Assembly (NCBI GenBank): GCA_944390225.1 | Contig: CALXPB010000007.1 | Location: 1 to 56,111 of the forward strand | Source: an uncultured Alphaproteobacteria bacterium | GTDB lineage: Bacteria; Pseudomonadota; Alphaproteobacteria; Rs-D84 | Direction of reading: 5' to 3' | Length of the DNA stretch: 56,111 nt | In this document: positions 35,340 to 44,700 of the stretch, piece by piece | Layout of the letters: every line of letters begins with the position of its first letter | Position numbering within the stretch: position 1 is the first letter of the stretch | The notes under the pieces: model-generated | The model's input: the letters and a program-made list of their open reading frames with translations, nothing else | Told to the model about the DNA's origin: nothing | Databases searched by the model: none | Translations under genes and position numbers: made by a program

Positions 35340-36779
35340 ATGTTAAAAAAAGTGTTAGTTTTATTTGTACTGTTAACACCGGTTTTTGCATGTGCAGCAG
35401 AAAAAACAAAAAAAGAAGAACCAATTGAACACTTAACCGACGAACAGATTTATGAACAATTGAAAAAATTGGCTTTGGTTTTTGAGACCGCTCGGGATAA
35501 TTTTGTAGAGGAAGTCGATGAAAAAAAGATGTTAGAGGCCGCAATGAATGGTATGTTAGGGGCTCTTGACCCACATTCTTCATATCTGTCTGCCGACGAT
35601 TTCAAAGAATTTAACGATAAATCTCATGGTGAATTTGGGGGATTGGGAATTCAAATAACAAGTGATAGAGGAGCCGTACGCGTTATATCTCCTATTGATG
35701 ATACACCGGCAGAAAAAGCAGGCATAAAAGCAGGTGATTATATTACTCACATTGATGATGAACAGGTATTTGATATGACGCTTAATCAGGCCGTAAAGAA
35801 AATGAAAGGACGTCCAGGAACGAAAGTAAAGTTAACAATAATAACAGAAGGCAAAGAACCAAGAACTTTAACGCTTAAACGTGCGATAATAAAAGTTGAT
35901 TCTGTGAAATATGAGGAAAAGTCTTTGGCAGGTGCAGATGAAGATGCCGATAAAATCGGTTATATCAGAATTTCTGATTTTGGTGCGACTACGTCAAAAG
36001 AATTGAAAGAAGCATTAGAAAAATTGGAAAAAAAGAATGTTATAGGTTATGTGGTTGACGTTCGTAATAACCCAGGAGGGTATTTAACTGCGGCAATTGA
36101 TGTGGCAGATGCTTTCTTGGATAGTGGCGAAATCGTTTCAACTCGGGGTAGAGAAAAGACGGATATAGAACGTGTATATGCAAAGAAAGGCGACTTAGCA
36201 AATGGAAAACCTGTTGTGGTCTTGATAAATCACGGTTCCGCTTCTGCATCCGAAATCGTTGCAGGTGCACTGCAAGATAACGGGCGCGGTTTGGTTATGG
36301 GAAGTCAGAGTTTCGGAAAAGGAAGCGTGCAACAACAAAAACCTCTGGGAGACGGAACGGCAATACATATAACAATTGCACGCTATTACACGCCAAGCGG
36401 TCGATCAATACAAAACGAGGGGATAACGCCTGATGTGGAAGTTCTGCAAAGTAAGGTGGAAGTTTTAGAAAAAAGAGAAAGTATGTATTCAGAAGCATCT
36501 TTTAAAAATGCGCTGAAAAACGAAAATGCAAAAGATAAGAAAAAATCTGATGATGAAGAAGAAGAGTTAACAGATGAAGAAAAAGATGCTTTGGATTATC
36601 AACTTCAACGTGCTATGGACATGGTAATTGCTATGTCCAAGTTGGAAACCAGAGCAAAAGAATTAGCCGAACAAAATAAAGATGAAGAAGTTTCAGAACA
36701 AGAAAAAAAAGAAAACGAAAAAGTTGATGAAAAAATAAAAAAGACAGAAACTAAAAAAGATAAAAAATCTGGGAAGTAG
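35340..36779 (+). CDS. ctpA: Carboxy-terminal processing protease (S41)
   Basis: Periplasmic serine protease that degrades envelope proteins from their C-termini, 479 residues. A signal peptide (ending near ACAA), a helical N-terminal region, a PDZ domain (about 100-180, GGLGIQI, PAEKAGIKAGDYI), and the S41 core with GSASASEI (Ser nucleophile) and SFGKGSVQ (Lys). The C-terminal ~90 residues are strongly Lys/Glu-rich, longer than usual. The start follows AAAGGAAA. It lies 141 bp after the envC-like gene; AT-rich sequence with a TATAAT-like box in the gap may give it its own promoter. Confidence 0.95.
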   Translation: MLKKVLVLFVLLTPVFACAAEKTKKEEPIEHLTDEQIYEQLKKLALVFETARDNFVEEVDEKKMLEAAMNGMLGALDPHSSYLSADDFKEFNDKSHGEFGGLGIQITSDRGAVRVISPIDDTPAEKAGIKAGDYITHIDDEQVFDMTLNQAVKKMKGRPGTKVKLTIITEGKEPRTLTLKRAIIKVDSVKYEEKSLAGADEDADKIGYIRISDFGATTSKELKEALEKLEKKNVIGYVVDVRNNPGGYLTAAIDVADAFLDSGEIVSTRGREKTDIERVYAKKGDLANGKPVVVLINHGSASASEIVAGALQDNGRGLVMGSQSFGKGSVQQQKPLGDGTAIHITIARYYTPSGRSIQNEGITPDVEVLQSKVEVLEKRESMYSEASFKNALKNENAKDKKKSDDEEEELTDEEKDALDYQLQRAMDMVIAMSKLETRAKELAEQNKDEEVSEQEKKENEKVDEKIKKTETKKDKKSGK

Positions 36780-36794
36780 TTTTTAAATGGTGAT

Positions 36795-36826
36795 AAAAAT
36801 GGGTATGCGTACCCATTTTTATTTTT
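36795..36826 (+). terminator. ctpA terminator
   Basis: AAAAATGGGTA-TGCG-TACCCATTTTT perfect hairpin followed by ATTTTT. Confidence 0.9.
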
Positions 36827-36872
36827 GATTTTGTCGTTATAATATAAAACCTTTTAATTTACTTATGTGTTT

Positions 36873-36969
36873 ATCGAACCCTAAATGGTTCGTTATGTAA
36901 AATGTTCGATAATGAAAAATATTTGTTATAAATTACCTTTTTAATGGTCTTCTGACAAACTTGTTTGTC
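36873..36969 (+). promoter_or_regulatory. Inverted repeats upstream of the pyruvate oxidoreductase gene
   Basis: ATCGAACC (36873-36880) faces GGTTCG (36887-36892) and GTTCGAT (36904-36910). Further down is the near-palindrome GACAAAC-TT-GTTTGTC (36954-36969). They lie in the 224 bp between the ctpA terminator and the oxidoreductase start, so they are candidates for a regulator-binding region. No known operator is recognised. Confidence 0.45.
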
Positions 36970-37050
36970 GTCAACGATTTTTTATTATGTCTTGCCTTGT
37001 TTATAAAAAGGGGGTATCATTTACAAAATCAGAATTTTAAGGAAGAAAAA

Positions 37051-40000
37051 ATGGCAAATTTAATTGTAGACGGTAATTGGGCTGCGGCAGATGTAGCGTA
37101 TAGATGTGTAGATTTTGCGGCTATTTATCCTATTACGCCAAGTAGTACAATGGGTGAGTTGGCTGATGAATGGTCTTTCCAACATAAGAAAAATATTTGG
37201 GGTGGTAACCCTGAAATTATAGAAATGCAATCCGAAGGCGGTGCGGCTGGGGCAATGCATGGTGCTTTGCAAATGGGGTCTTTGGCGACAACGTTTACTG
37301 CTTCGCAAGGGTTGCTGTTGATGATTCCTAATATGTACAAGATTGCGGGTGAGCAGACGCCTTTTGTAATGCACGTTGCTGCACGTGCTTTGGCTACGCA
37401 TGCTTTATCTATTTTCGGAGACCATAGTGACGTTATGGCTGTGCGTTCAACTGGATTTGCTTTGTTATCAAGTCATAACGTTCAACAAGCACACGATTTA
37501 GCCGCAGTTGCTCATGCTGCAACGTTGCGTGCGCGTGTCCCGTTCTTACATTTCTTCGATGGTTTTCGTACAAGTCATGAAGAATCTAGACTTGATAGAA
37601 TAAGTGACGATGTCTTGCATAAAATGTTGCCAGATGATTTGGTGCTGAAAAACAAAGAACGTGGTATGACGCCCGATAAACCTAAGGTTAGAGGTACTGC
37701 CCAAAATCCTGATGTTTATTTCCAAGGACGCGAGGCAGCAAATCCGCTGTATATGAAAACGCCGGAAATAGTGCAGGAATGTATGGATGAGTTTGCTAAA
37801 TTAACGGGGCGTCAATATCATCTGATTGATTATGTAGGCGACCCGAAGGCAGAAAATGTAATTGTCGCAATGGGAAGCGCGTGCGAAACAATTGAAGAGA
37901 CTTTGCCATATTTGCCGAAAGGATTGGGACTGGTAAAAGTTCATTTGTTTCGCCCATTTCCAAGCGAGGCTTTCTTAAACGCTTTGCCGAAAACAGTTAA
38001 AAGAATTGCGGTTTTAGATAGAACGAAAGAATCCGGTGCAATTGGTGAACCTTTGTATCAAGATGTAAAAACTGTTGTCGGCGATTCCGCCGAAGTTTTC
38101 GGAGGACGTTACGGTCTGGGAAGTAAAGAATTTAAACCGCGTGATGTAAAGGCTGTATATGAAAATTTAATGTTAGGTAAATTGCACCATAACTTTACTG
38201 TCGGTATCGATGATGATTTGACAGGACTTTCTTTGAAAACAGACCCTGCATTTGCGGTTGAAGCACCTAATTTTAAAACGGCAATTTTATACGGTATCGG
38301 TTCAGACGGAACTGTCGGTGCAGTAAAAAATATAGTTAAAATTGTCGGTGAAAATTCCGATTTGTATCCTCAGTCTTATGCTGTGTATGATTCTAAGAAG
38401 TCTGGTGGGCTTACCGCTTCGCATATCAGATTTTCTGACGAACCTATTAAAAGTCAGTATTTAATAGAAGTCGCCGATTTTATAAGCGTGTCCAATTTTA
38501 TGATTGCGCAACGATTTGATATATTTAAGGGCTTACGTGCAGGTGGTACTGTTATGATTAATACTTCTATGACACCAGACGTTGCATTTGCAAATCTGCC
38601 GCGAGAAAGCCAAGAACATTTAATCAGAATGCGCGCACGTGTGTTTTTCTTGGATGCTAATCGTGCTGCCGCAGAGTTGGGATTAGGAAATAGAATAAAT
38701 ACTTTCATCATGCTTAATTTCTTTAATCTCACGAAAGTAATTGACCCGGCAGTTGCCGCACAAAGTGCAAAGATAGCAATTGAAAAAACTTATAAGAAAA
38801 AGGGGATGGATGTTGTTGAGGCTAACTGGGCGGCCGTAGATAAGGCCGGCGATTTCTTACAAGAATATAAACTGCCGTCTTCTGTATCTAATTTTGCACC
38901 AGATTTTGTACCCGCAATGACGCTGGATACTCCGGCAGAAATTGCAGGAACTTTGGGGGAAATGGCGGCCCAACGTGGTGACTCGTTGCCGGTTTCTCGC
39001 TTTAAGGTTGACGGTATGTTCGGAGCAGGGCAATATCCTGTCGGTACGGCTAAATATGAAAAACGGGCGATATCAGATAAAGTAGCAACCTGCGACTTAT
39101 CAAAATGTATCCAGTGCGGTAAGTGTTCTATGTTGTGTCCACATGCGGCAATTCGTATCAAGGTTATGACAGAACAGCAAGCACAAGAGGCAAGTGATTC
39201 CGGGATAATCGTAGTTCCAATGAAGACGCCTGAATTGGGTCAGAATATGTATTTCACATTAAACATATCTCCGGCAGATTGTACGGGGTGCAATGTTTGT
39301 GCTAAAAATTGTCCTGTAAAGGCATTGGCTATGATGCCTATGAAAGATGCTGCAGAAAATCAAAAGGCTTTTGATGCGTCTGTTAAATTACCGGATTTCC
39401 CGAAAGATAAATTGAACTTGAATATTCCAAAGCATGTAGAATTGTTGCCTCATTATTTTGAATTCCCCGGCGCATGCGCTGGGTGCGGGGAAACACCGTA
39501 TATAAAGATGTTGGCGCATTTATTCGGTGATAGAATGGTTGTTGCTAATGCTACTGGATGTTCTTCTATTTATGGTGCGAATTTGCCTACGACACCGTGG
39601 GCTTGTGATGCAAACGGTCGCGGTCCTGCGTGGTCAAATTCATTGTTCGAAGACAATGCAGAATATGGCTTGGGAATGCGTCTGGCACTGAATCAAAAAC
39701 GTAATACTCTGAAAAGTTTGCTGTTCGAATTAAATATCCCTGATGTAGAAGATTTATTTGCTGAAACAAATCCAGAAAAACAACGCGAAATAGAAAATGA
39801 TTTGCGTAATAAATTAGAAAAAATCGATTCGCCAAAGGCTGCGTTCGCACGTAGTTTAATCGGTGAAATCGTTGATAAATCTGTTTGGATTATCGGTGGT
39901 GACGGTTGGGCGTACGATATCGGTTATGGTGGTGTAGACCATATTTTACATAGTGGGCAGAATGTAAATATATTGGTCTTGGATACAGAAGGGTATTCTA

Positions 40001-40557
40001 ATACTGGTGGTCAGCAGTCTAAATCGACTCCGTTCGGCGCAAGTATGAAGTTTGCAATAGGCGGTAAAGAGCATGCAAAGAAAGACTTGGGTATGATTGC
40101 TATGATGTCTGGTGCTTATGTTGCGCAAATTGCACTGGGGGCAAATCAGGCACAAGCGATTCGCGCTTTCCGTGAAGCAGAAGCGTTTAATGGACCTTCT
40201 ATTATATTGGCTTATGCTCCTTGTATCGCGCATGGGTTCTCTTTGCAGAACGGTCCAGAACACCAAATGCAGATGGTAAATACAGGTGCTTGGCCACTTT
40301 ATAGATTTGACCCGCGTTTGATAGAAGAGGGTAAAAATCCGCTGATGTTGGATTCAGATGTAGATAACCCAACGCCATTAGAAGATTTTCTGAAAACAGA
40401 AAGTCGTTTTGGTGCGGCACGTGCGGTAAACCCTAACTTTGATCATTTGGTAGAAGAAGCAAAAGAAAATAATAGGTATAAAAGCCAGTTAAAGAAATAT
40501 ATTGCTCATTTTGCGATGATGAACGCACCAGAAGTTAAAGAAAACGGAGAAGGTTAA
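37051..40557 (+). CDS. nifJ: Pyruvate:ferredoxin (flavodoxin) oxidoreductase
   Basis: Homodimeric, oxygen-sensitive enzyme converting pyruvate and CoA to acetyl-CoA, CO2 and reduced ferredoxin; 1168 residues, the usual length. The N-terminal pyruvate domain has YPITPSSTMGE, the middle domain has SVSNFMIAQ-type sequence, two 4Fe-4S motifs are present (CIQCGKCSMLCP near 685 and CTGCNVCAKNCP near 745), and the C-terminal thiamine pyrophosphate domain has GGDGWAYDIGYGG and TEGYSNTGGQQS, plus CAGCGE for the third cluster. The start MANLIVDGN follows AAGGAAG. It is monocistronic with possible operator repeats upstream. It indicates anaerobic pyruvate metabolism. Confidence 0.97.
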   Translation: MANLIVDGNWAAADVAYRCVDFAAIYPITPSSTMGELADEWSFQHKKNIWGGNPEIIEMQSEGGAAGAMHGALQMGSLATTFTASQGLLLMIPNMYKIAGEQTPFVMHVAARALATHALSIFGDHSDVMAVRSTGFALLSSHNVQQAHDLAAVAHAATLRARVPFLHFFDGFRTSHEESRLDRISDDVLHKMLPDDLVLKNKERGMTPDKPKVRGTAQNPDVYFQGREAANPLYMKTPEIVQECMDEFAKLTGRQYHLIDYVGDPKAENVIVAMGSACETIEETLPYLPKGLGLVKVHLFRPFPSEAFLNALPKTVKRIAVLDRTKESGAIGEPLYQDVKTVVGDSAEVFGGRYGLGSKEFKPRDVKAVYENLMLGKLHHNFTVGIDDDLTGLSLKTDPAFAVEAPNFKTAILYGIGSDGTVGAVKNIVKIVGENSDLYPQSYAVYDSKKSGGLTASHIRFSDEPIKSQYLIEVADFISVSNFMIAQRFDIFKGLRAGGTVMINTSMTPDVAFANLPRESQEHLIRMRARVFFLDANRAAAELGLGNRINTFIMLNFFNLTKVIDPAVAAQSAKIAIEKTYKKKGMDVVEANWAAVDKAGDFLQEYKLPSSVSNFAPDFVPAMTLDTPAEIAGTLGEMAAQRGDSLPVSRFKVDGMFGAGQYPVGTAKYEKRAISDKVATCDLSKCIQCGKCSMLCPHAAIRIKVMTEQQAQEASDSGIIVVPMKTPELGQNMYFTLNISPADCTGCNVCAKNCPVKALAMMPMKDAAENQKAFDASVKLPDFPKDKLNLNIPKHVELLPHYFEFPGACAGCGETPYIKMLAHLFGDRMVVANATGCSSIYGANLPTTPWACDANGRGPAWSNSLFEDNAEYGLGMRLALNQKRNTLKSLLFELNIPDVEDLFAETNPEKQREIENDLRNKLEKIDSPKAAFARSLIGEIVDKSVWIIGGDGWAYDIGYGGVDHILHSGQNVNILVLDTEGYSNTGGQQSKSTPFGASMKFAIGGKEHAKKDLGMIAMMSGAYVAQIALGANQAQAIRAFREAEAFNGPSIILAYAPCIAHGFSLQNGPEHQMQMVNTGAWPLYRFDPRLIEEGKNPLMLDSDVDNPTPLEDFLKTESRFGAARAVNPNFDHLVEEAKENNRYKSQLKKYIAHFAMMNAPEVKENGEG

Positions 40558-40631
40558 AAAACATAATCTTGTTTTCATTACAAATTTTATTTTTGTTGCA
40601 TTATGGGGGCGCTTTGGTGTAAATTTTGAGC

Positions 40632-41063
40632 ATGAAAAAAATTTTTTTGTTTTTTTGCTTTATTGCTTTAACGGCGTGCACTTTTCAAACCAAGCATCGC
40701 GGTTATGTCTTTTCTCCGGACTTGGAAGAGCAGATAACCGAAATCAAAACAACTAACGATTTAGAAGAACAAATCGGTGCTCCGCAGGTAAAGACTTTGT
40801 ATGGTGACGAGGTTTGGATTTATTACGGAGTAGATGAAAATTATCGTGGTCCTTTACCGCTAAAATACGATAATAAAACGGTTTTATTGGCGTGGGTAAA
40901 CGGGAAAAAAGTTAAAGAGATTAAAGTTTTACATGATGAAGACTTACCAAAAGTCATGATCGCAGAAGACGAAACCCAGATACCTGCCGCAATAGAATTA
41001 AACGCGTTGGAAGAATTGTTTAATAATATAGGGCGTTTTTCTCCTGCTGGGCTGGGGCAATGA
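40632..41063 (+). CDS. bamE: BamE-like (SmpA/OmlA) outer-membrane lipoprotein
   Basis: 143 residues. Lipobox LTAC at about residue 17. The core has HRGYVF, then LEEQIGAPQ and GDEVWIYYGVDE, as in BamE proteins that help the BAM complex insert outer-membrane proteins. The C-terminal extension past the BamE fold is of modest length. The ATG at 40632 is preferred over an in-frame TTG two codons earlier. The many barrel proteins and the autotransporter in this window are likely clients. Confidence 0.85.
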   Translation: MKKIFLFFCFIALTACTFQTKHRGYVFSPDLEEQITEIKTTNDLEEQIGAPQVKTLYGDEVWIYYGVDENYRGPLPLKYDNKTVLLAWVNGKKVKEIKVLHDEDLPKVMIAEDETQIPAAIELNALEELFNNIGRFSPAGLGQ

Positions 41064-41114
41064 TATAAAAAATCATTTATTTGCTTTTTTTTATTTATTA
41101 TTTGTAAAAGACGT

Positions 41115-41143
41115 TTGCAAAAAGTCTGTAAAAAGTGTAAAAT
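41115..41143 (+). promoter_or_regulatory. Promoter of the 41.2 kb Cys-rich protein gene
   Basis: TTGCAA (41115-41120), a 17-nt spacer and TAAAAT (41138-41143). Confidence 0.6.
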
Positions 41144-41170
41144 GTAATTATGAATATAAAGAGTTCAACA

Positions 41171-41734
41171 ATGAAAAAAATTTTTTATTCTTTACTTTGC
41201 GCCGGTGTACTGGTGTTTGTCGTTTTTTGTTCGGGTATGACGGCAGAAAAAATAGCCTCTTGTGGACCAGGGTATATATTGGTATCGCATAGCGATATAG
41301 AAGGCATAGATGCTGCCGAATGTCAAAAACTGTGGTGTCGTGATTTGGAAACAGGAAAATCTATGGGCAACGGAAAAAGTGCTGCCAGTGGTTATAAGGT
41401 TACATCCGAACCTGTAGAACTTTGCGATGCTAATAATAATTGTATTGAGTGCTTTGGTGATAGAAAATGGTGTAGTGGTGAGCCTGTGGGAATATGGAAC
41501 CCTGAATATGGTGCATATACTCGTGACGGTGCCGATAGCGCAACTTATATTGCATATCAAAAGGGTAGTTGTTTCAGTTGGCGTTTAGAAAAACCGAATT
41601 GCCCAGAAGGCGAAACCGCAATTTTACAGGGGGATGAGTGGATATGCGCTGTCGCCAGCGATACAACAACAGGCAGTCGAGAATCTAGTATTCGTAGAAC
41701 TGGTACGACAACCTTGCGTCGCTCTATCAGATAG
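41171..41734 (+). CDS. Small exported Cys-rich protein
   Basis: 187 residues. An N-terminal signal peptide (MKKIFYSLLCAGVL...) is followed by about ten Cys, including CGPG, CQKLWC and CIECFGDRKWC. The basic, Thr-rich C-terminal tail (RRTGTTTLRRSIR) is reminiscent of the Ser/Thr/Arg-rich stretches of the 15.4 kb and 53.7 kb proteins. The start at 41171 follows AAAGAG; a Met seven codons upstream in frame is less likely. It has its own promoter and terminator. The function is unknown. Confidence 0.78.
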   Translation: MKKIFYSLLCAGVLVFVVFCSGMTAEKIASCGPGYILVSHSDIEGIDAAECQKLWCRDLETGKSMGNGKSAASGYKVTSEPVELCDANNNCIECFGDRKWCSGEPVGIWNPEYGAYTRDGADSATYIAYQKGSCFSWRLEKPNCPEGETAILQGDEWICAVASDTTTGSRESSIRRTGTTTLRRSIR

Positions 41735-41745
41735 TTTTTGTATAT

Positions 41746-41782
41746 AAACCTCTTGTATATTTTATATAGGAGGTTATTTTTA
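41746..41782 (+). terminator. Terminator of the Cys-rich protein gene
   Basis: AACCTC / GAGGTT outer stem with TATATT / ATATA-like inner pairing, followed by ATTTTTA. Confidence 0.65.
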
Positions 41783-41858
41783 CATTTGTTTGTTTTTTTA
41801 GTTTTTTATGATATAATATCTTGGATAGAGAGAATGGCAACTGTAAAGGTATCCAATT

Positions 41859-42428
41859 ATGCCAAGTAAAAAGTTAGATTTTAAAACAGGACAATATGTC
41901 GTTTATCCTACTCAAGGTGTGGGGAAACTCGTTCGTGTAGAAGAACAAAACGTGGCCGGTCAAAAGGTAAAAATGTTGGTCATAGATTTTGAAAGGAATC
42001 GTATGACTTTGCGTGTTCCTGTTGATAGGGCCGAAATATCTGGTTTGCGTCCGTTAATTTCCATCAAAAAAATGGACGAAGCAATTGCCGCTGCCAAAGG
42101 AAAGGCCGATTCTAAACGTATGATATGGTCTCGTCGTGCGGCACAGTATGAAGAAAATATTAATTCTGGGGATCCTATGAAATTGGCCGAGGTTGTTCGT
42201 GATTTACAACGTCGTACGTCAGCGGATACTATGAATTTTTCTGCCAGACAACTATATCTTCGCGCTTTGGAGCGTATGGCGCAAGAATTTGCCGTTCTGC
42301 ATAAAATAGATCTGGACGAGGCTTCAGATAAAATAGAAGACATACTGGGTGTACCAAAAGAAATTGATTTAAACGCGGTTGATTCCGATGATGATGTTGA
42401 AGAAGACGCCTCTGATGACGAGAATTAA
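41859..42428 (+). CDS. carD: CarD/CdnL-family transcription regulator
   Basis: RNA-polymerase-binding protein that stabilises open complexes at ribosomal and other promoters, 189 residues. The N-terminal RNAP-interaction domain has GQYVVYPTQGVGKL and MTLRVPVDRA; the helical C-terminal domain has WSRRAAQYEENI, then LAEVVRDLQRR and ARQLYLRALERM. The acidic tail (DSDDDVEEDASDD) is longer than usual. A TATAAT-like box lies upstream near 41812. Closed by the terminator at 42428. Confidence 0.92.
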   Translation: MPSKKLDFKTGQYVVYPTQGVGKLVRVEEQNVAGQKVKMLVIDFERNRMTLRVPVDRAEISGLRPLISIKKMDEAIAAAKGKADSKRMIWSRRAAQYEENINSGDPMKLAEVVRDLQRRTSADTMNFSARQLYLRALERMAQEFAVLHKIDLDEASDKIEDILGVPKEIDLNAVDSDDDVEEDASDDEN

Positions 42429-42457
42429 AAAAACGCCTAATTAATATAGGCGTTTTT
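42428..42457. terminator. Terminator between carD and lptB
   Basis: AAACGCCTA / TAGGCGTTT stem with A and T runs. It can serve both convergent genes and touches the lptB stop. Confidence 0.85.
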
Positions 42458-43184
42458 ACATCACAAAGTCTTCTCCTAAGTAAACTTTTTTTACCATTTC
42501 GTCTTTTACAATTTCTGGTGTTGTCCCGTGTTTTAATATTTTTCCGTCGTGCAGTACATAACTGCGGTCTGTAATACCAAGCGTTTCACGAACATTATGA
42601 TCTGTAATTATAACGCCAAGACCGCGGTTTTTTAATTGTGAAACCAAACTTCTAATATCATTTACTGCGATTGGATCAATTCCTGCAAAAGGTTCGTCTA
42701 ACAGTATGAATTTAGGGTCGTTCGCCAGAGCACGTGCAATTTCAACGCGTCTTCTTTCGCCACCGGATAAAGCAGTTGCTGGACTGCGACGCAAAGACGA
42801 AATGGAGAATTCTTCTAGTAATGCGTCCAATTTTTGCTGACGTTTTTTTCTGCTAGGCTCAACTACTTCCAGAATTGCCATTATGTTTTGCTCTACAGTT
42901 AATCCGCGAAAAACACTGTTTTCTTGGGGTAAATATCCGATGTGTAATCTGGCCCGTTGATAAAAAGGCAGGTGAGTTATATCCTGAGAATTTAAAAATA
43001 TTTTACCACCAGTTGCATTCAGTTGTCCAGTTATACAATAAAACGCAGTCGTTTTTCCTGCGCCATTGGGCCCCAGTAAACCAACCGATTCGCCTTGACG
43101 GGCTTCTAATGATATGTCTTTTATAACCATACGTTTCCCGTACGATTTAGATAAATGTTGAATGCTTAATACAGATTGTTTCAT
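42456..43184 (-). CDS. lptB: LPS export ABC transporter ATP-binding protein LptB
   Basis: Cytoplasmic ATPase of the LptB2FG complex that drives lipopolysaccharide to the outer membrane, 242 residues. Walker A GPNGAGKTT, signature LSGGERRR, Walker B ILLDEPFAGIDP, and a TDHN switch region; GLLGPNGAGK and LPQENSVFRGLTVEQN are typical of LptB. The start overlaps the lptC stop (ATGA). The order here is lptC-lptB; lptA, normally between them, is absent. Confidence 0.95.
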   Translation of the reverse strand: MKQSVLSIQHLSKSYGKRMVIKDISLEARQGESVGLLGPNGAGKTTAFYCITGQLNATGGKIFLNSQDITHLPFYQRARLHIGYLPQENSVFRGLTVEQNIMAILEVVEPSRKKRQQKLDALLEEFSISSLRRSPATALSGGERRRVEIARALANDPKFILLDEPFAGIDPIAVNDIRSLVSQLKNRGLGVIITDHNVRETLGITDRSYVLHDGKILKHGTTPEIVKDEMVKKVYLGEDFVM

Positions 43185-43627
43185 AGTTTTATCACCAATT
43201 CATTTGTTCTGACTTTATCCCCATTACTGGAATCTATTTTTACATTACCTATTAGAGTAATTGTTTTGTTTTTACGACTATACTTACCGGATGTTGAAGA
43301 GATGTTTTCTGTCGTGCGTTTACCGTCAGATACACGGTTCACAACGCCTGAGATAGTTTCTAGAAATATTGTATCTGGATCGTCGTATTCTTGACGTGCG
43401 CTTTTTGCCTTTATTTTAAAAGGTTCACCATTTGTATCCGTACCTGCAAATGAAGCGTTAGACATTTTGAATTGGTTGCTGACGATGTCTGTCATATTTA
43501 TTGCAGAAATAGGCGTCCATAATAATTGCCTGGTAAAAAGAGAGCCTGCAATTAATGCGGCAATCATCACCAGGCCCCAACCAGTAAAGAAAAATTGCCA
43601 CAGCCGTTTTAATCGTCTGTGTTTCAT
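43181..43627 (-). CDS. lptC: LPS export periplasmic protein LptC
   Basis: 148 residues. An N-terminal membrane anchor (about 12-32) precedes a small beta-jellyroll domain (MSNASFAGTDTNGEPFKIKA, ARQEYDDPDTIFLETISG). It is shorter than many LptC proteins (about 190). It overlaps lptB by 4 bp (ATGA), so translation is coupled. The ATG at 43627 is chosen although no strong Shine-Dalgarno is seen; a GTG eleven codons earlier is the alternative. Confidence 0.82.
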   Translation of the reverse strand: MKHRRLKRLWQFFFTGWGLVMIAALIAGSLFTRQLLWTPISAINMTDIVSNQFKMSNASFAGTDTNGEPFKIKAKSARQEYDDPDTIFLETISGVVNRVSDGKRTTENISSTSGKYSRKNKTITLIGNVKIDSSNGDKVRTNELVIKL

Positions 43628-43745
43628 AAATATTATGAAACTGCGTCTATCTTGTTGCACAGCCCTAGTTTAGCGCGACTTCAAGAAAAAAGCAATTTTT
43701 ATATTTATTTGGTGTTATTTTTATGTTATAATTCTCCAAAGAGAG

Positions 43746-44567
43746 ATGAAAAATATTTTATGTTTTTTTATTGCAGGAATTGTGGCGTTTTCTAGTGTGT
43801 CTGGAAATGCGGCTGTAACTATAAAAAAAGCCGCTTCGGTTTCTGCGCAAGAAACACCGTCTTCAAGCGCTGTGAACAGTCTGGTTCCTACGGTTTTGGG
43901 GCTTATAATTAATGTACAGCAACTAAACGCAAAACAAAAAGAACTTACAAATGAATGTATACCAAGTTCCAGAGAAATAACTTTCGTTGATAATACAATG
44001 AAAGAATGGGCTAAAACTGGTACAATGAGTGCAAAAGAAGTTGAATCAAAATTGAAGATGAAACCTTGCACTGTGACTGATGGTGGGTATAGTGCGTCTG
44101 TAAAAATGGCGGTCTTGATGGATACAGATGATATTTGTTATGATACTTTTTCTGGTTCCGGAAATGAGGGTACCGTTTGGGAGGGCTATCCAAAGGTGAG
44201 TACCGCAACATATTGTGCGGACGGTTCGAATAATTGTTCCAGTAAAGATAAAAAAACGGTTTCTAATATATATGATATATTTAATTTAATTGATTTTAGC
44301 ACCGCTGATTATACAAAATCAGAAGCAACAGATGCTGCAAATATTATGGCAAAAATAGAAACATGTTCTTATTCTAAGTTAAATGCGAAAAAACGTGCTA
44401 TGTGGGGAGAGTTTTTAAGTGATACCATTAATTCTTTGGGCCAGCCCACAAGTACGGGTACAATAATGGAACAAGTATCAAGCGTTATCGGTAGCAGTGG
44501 CGGTGGCGGTTTGGGTGCGATATCCTCGTTGGGTGCAATTGCGACTCAGGTATTAGGAAATCAATAA
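43746..44567 (+). CDS. Exported protein of unknown function
   Basis: 273 residues. The signal peptide ends near SGNAA. Cys pairs are spread through the middle (KPCTV, DDICYDTF, ATYCADGSNNCS, ETCSY), and the C-terminus is a Gly/Ser-rich hydrophobic stretch (IGSSGGGGLGAISSLGAIATQVL) that might insert in a membrane. The start is close behind AAAGAGAG, with TATAAT about 20 bp upstream. It is divergent from lptC. No family is recognised. Confidence 0.78.
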   Translation: MKNILCFFIAGIVAFSSVSGNAAVTIKKAASVSAQETPSSSAVNSLVPTVLGLIINVQQLNAKQKELTNECIPSSREITFVDNTMKEWAKTGTMSAKEVESKLKMKPCTVTDGGYSASVKMAVLMDTDDICYDTFSGSGNEGTVWEGYPKVSTATYCADGSNNCSSKDKKTVSNIYDIFNLIDFSTADYTKSEATDAANIMAKIETCSYSKLNAKKRAMWGEFLSDTINSLGQPTSTGTIMEQVSSVIGSSGGGGLGAISSLGAIATQVLGNQ

Positions 44568-44700
44568 TTCTTATCAAGTTTAAAGTTTTTTGTAATATGA
44601 AGAAATAAAGATTTCGTTTCTTGTTTTTTGTTATACTTTTTCACTTTACTCATATTGTTAAAATTCGTATAATTAAGTATATTATAAAAAGGATTTTTTT

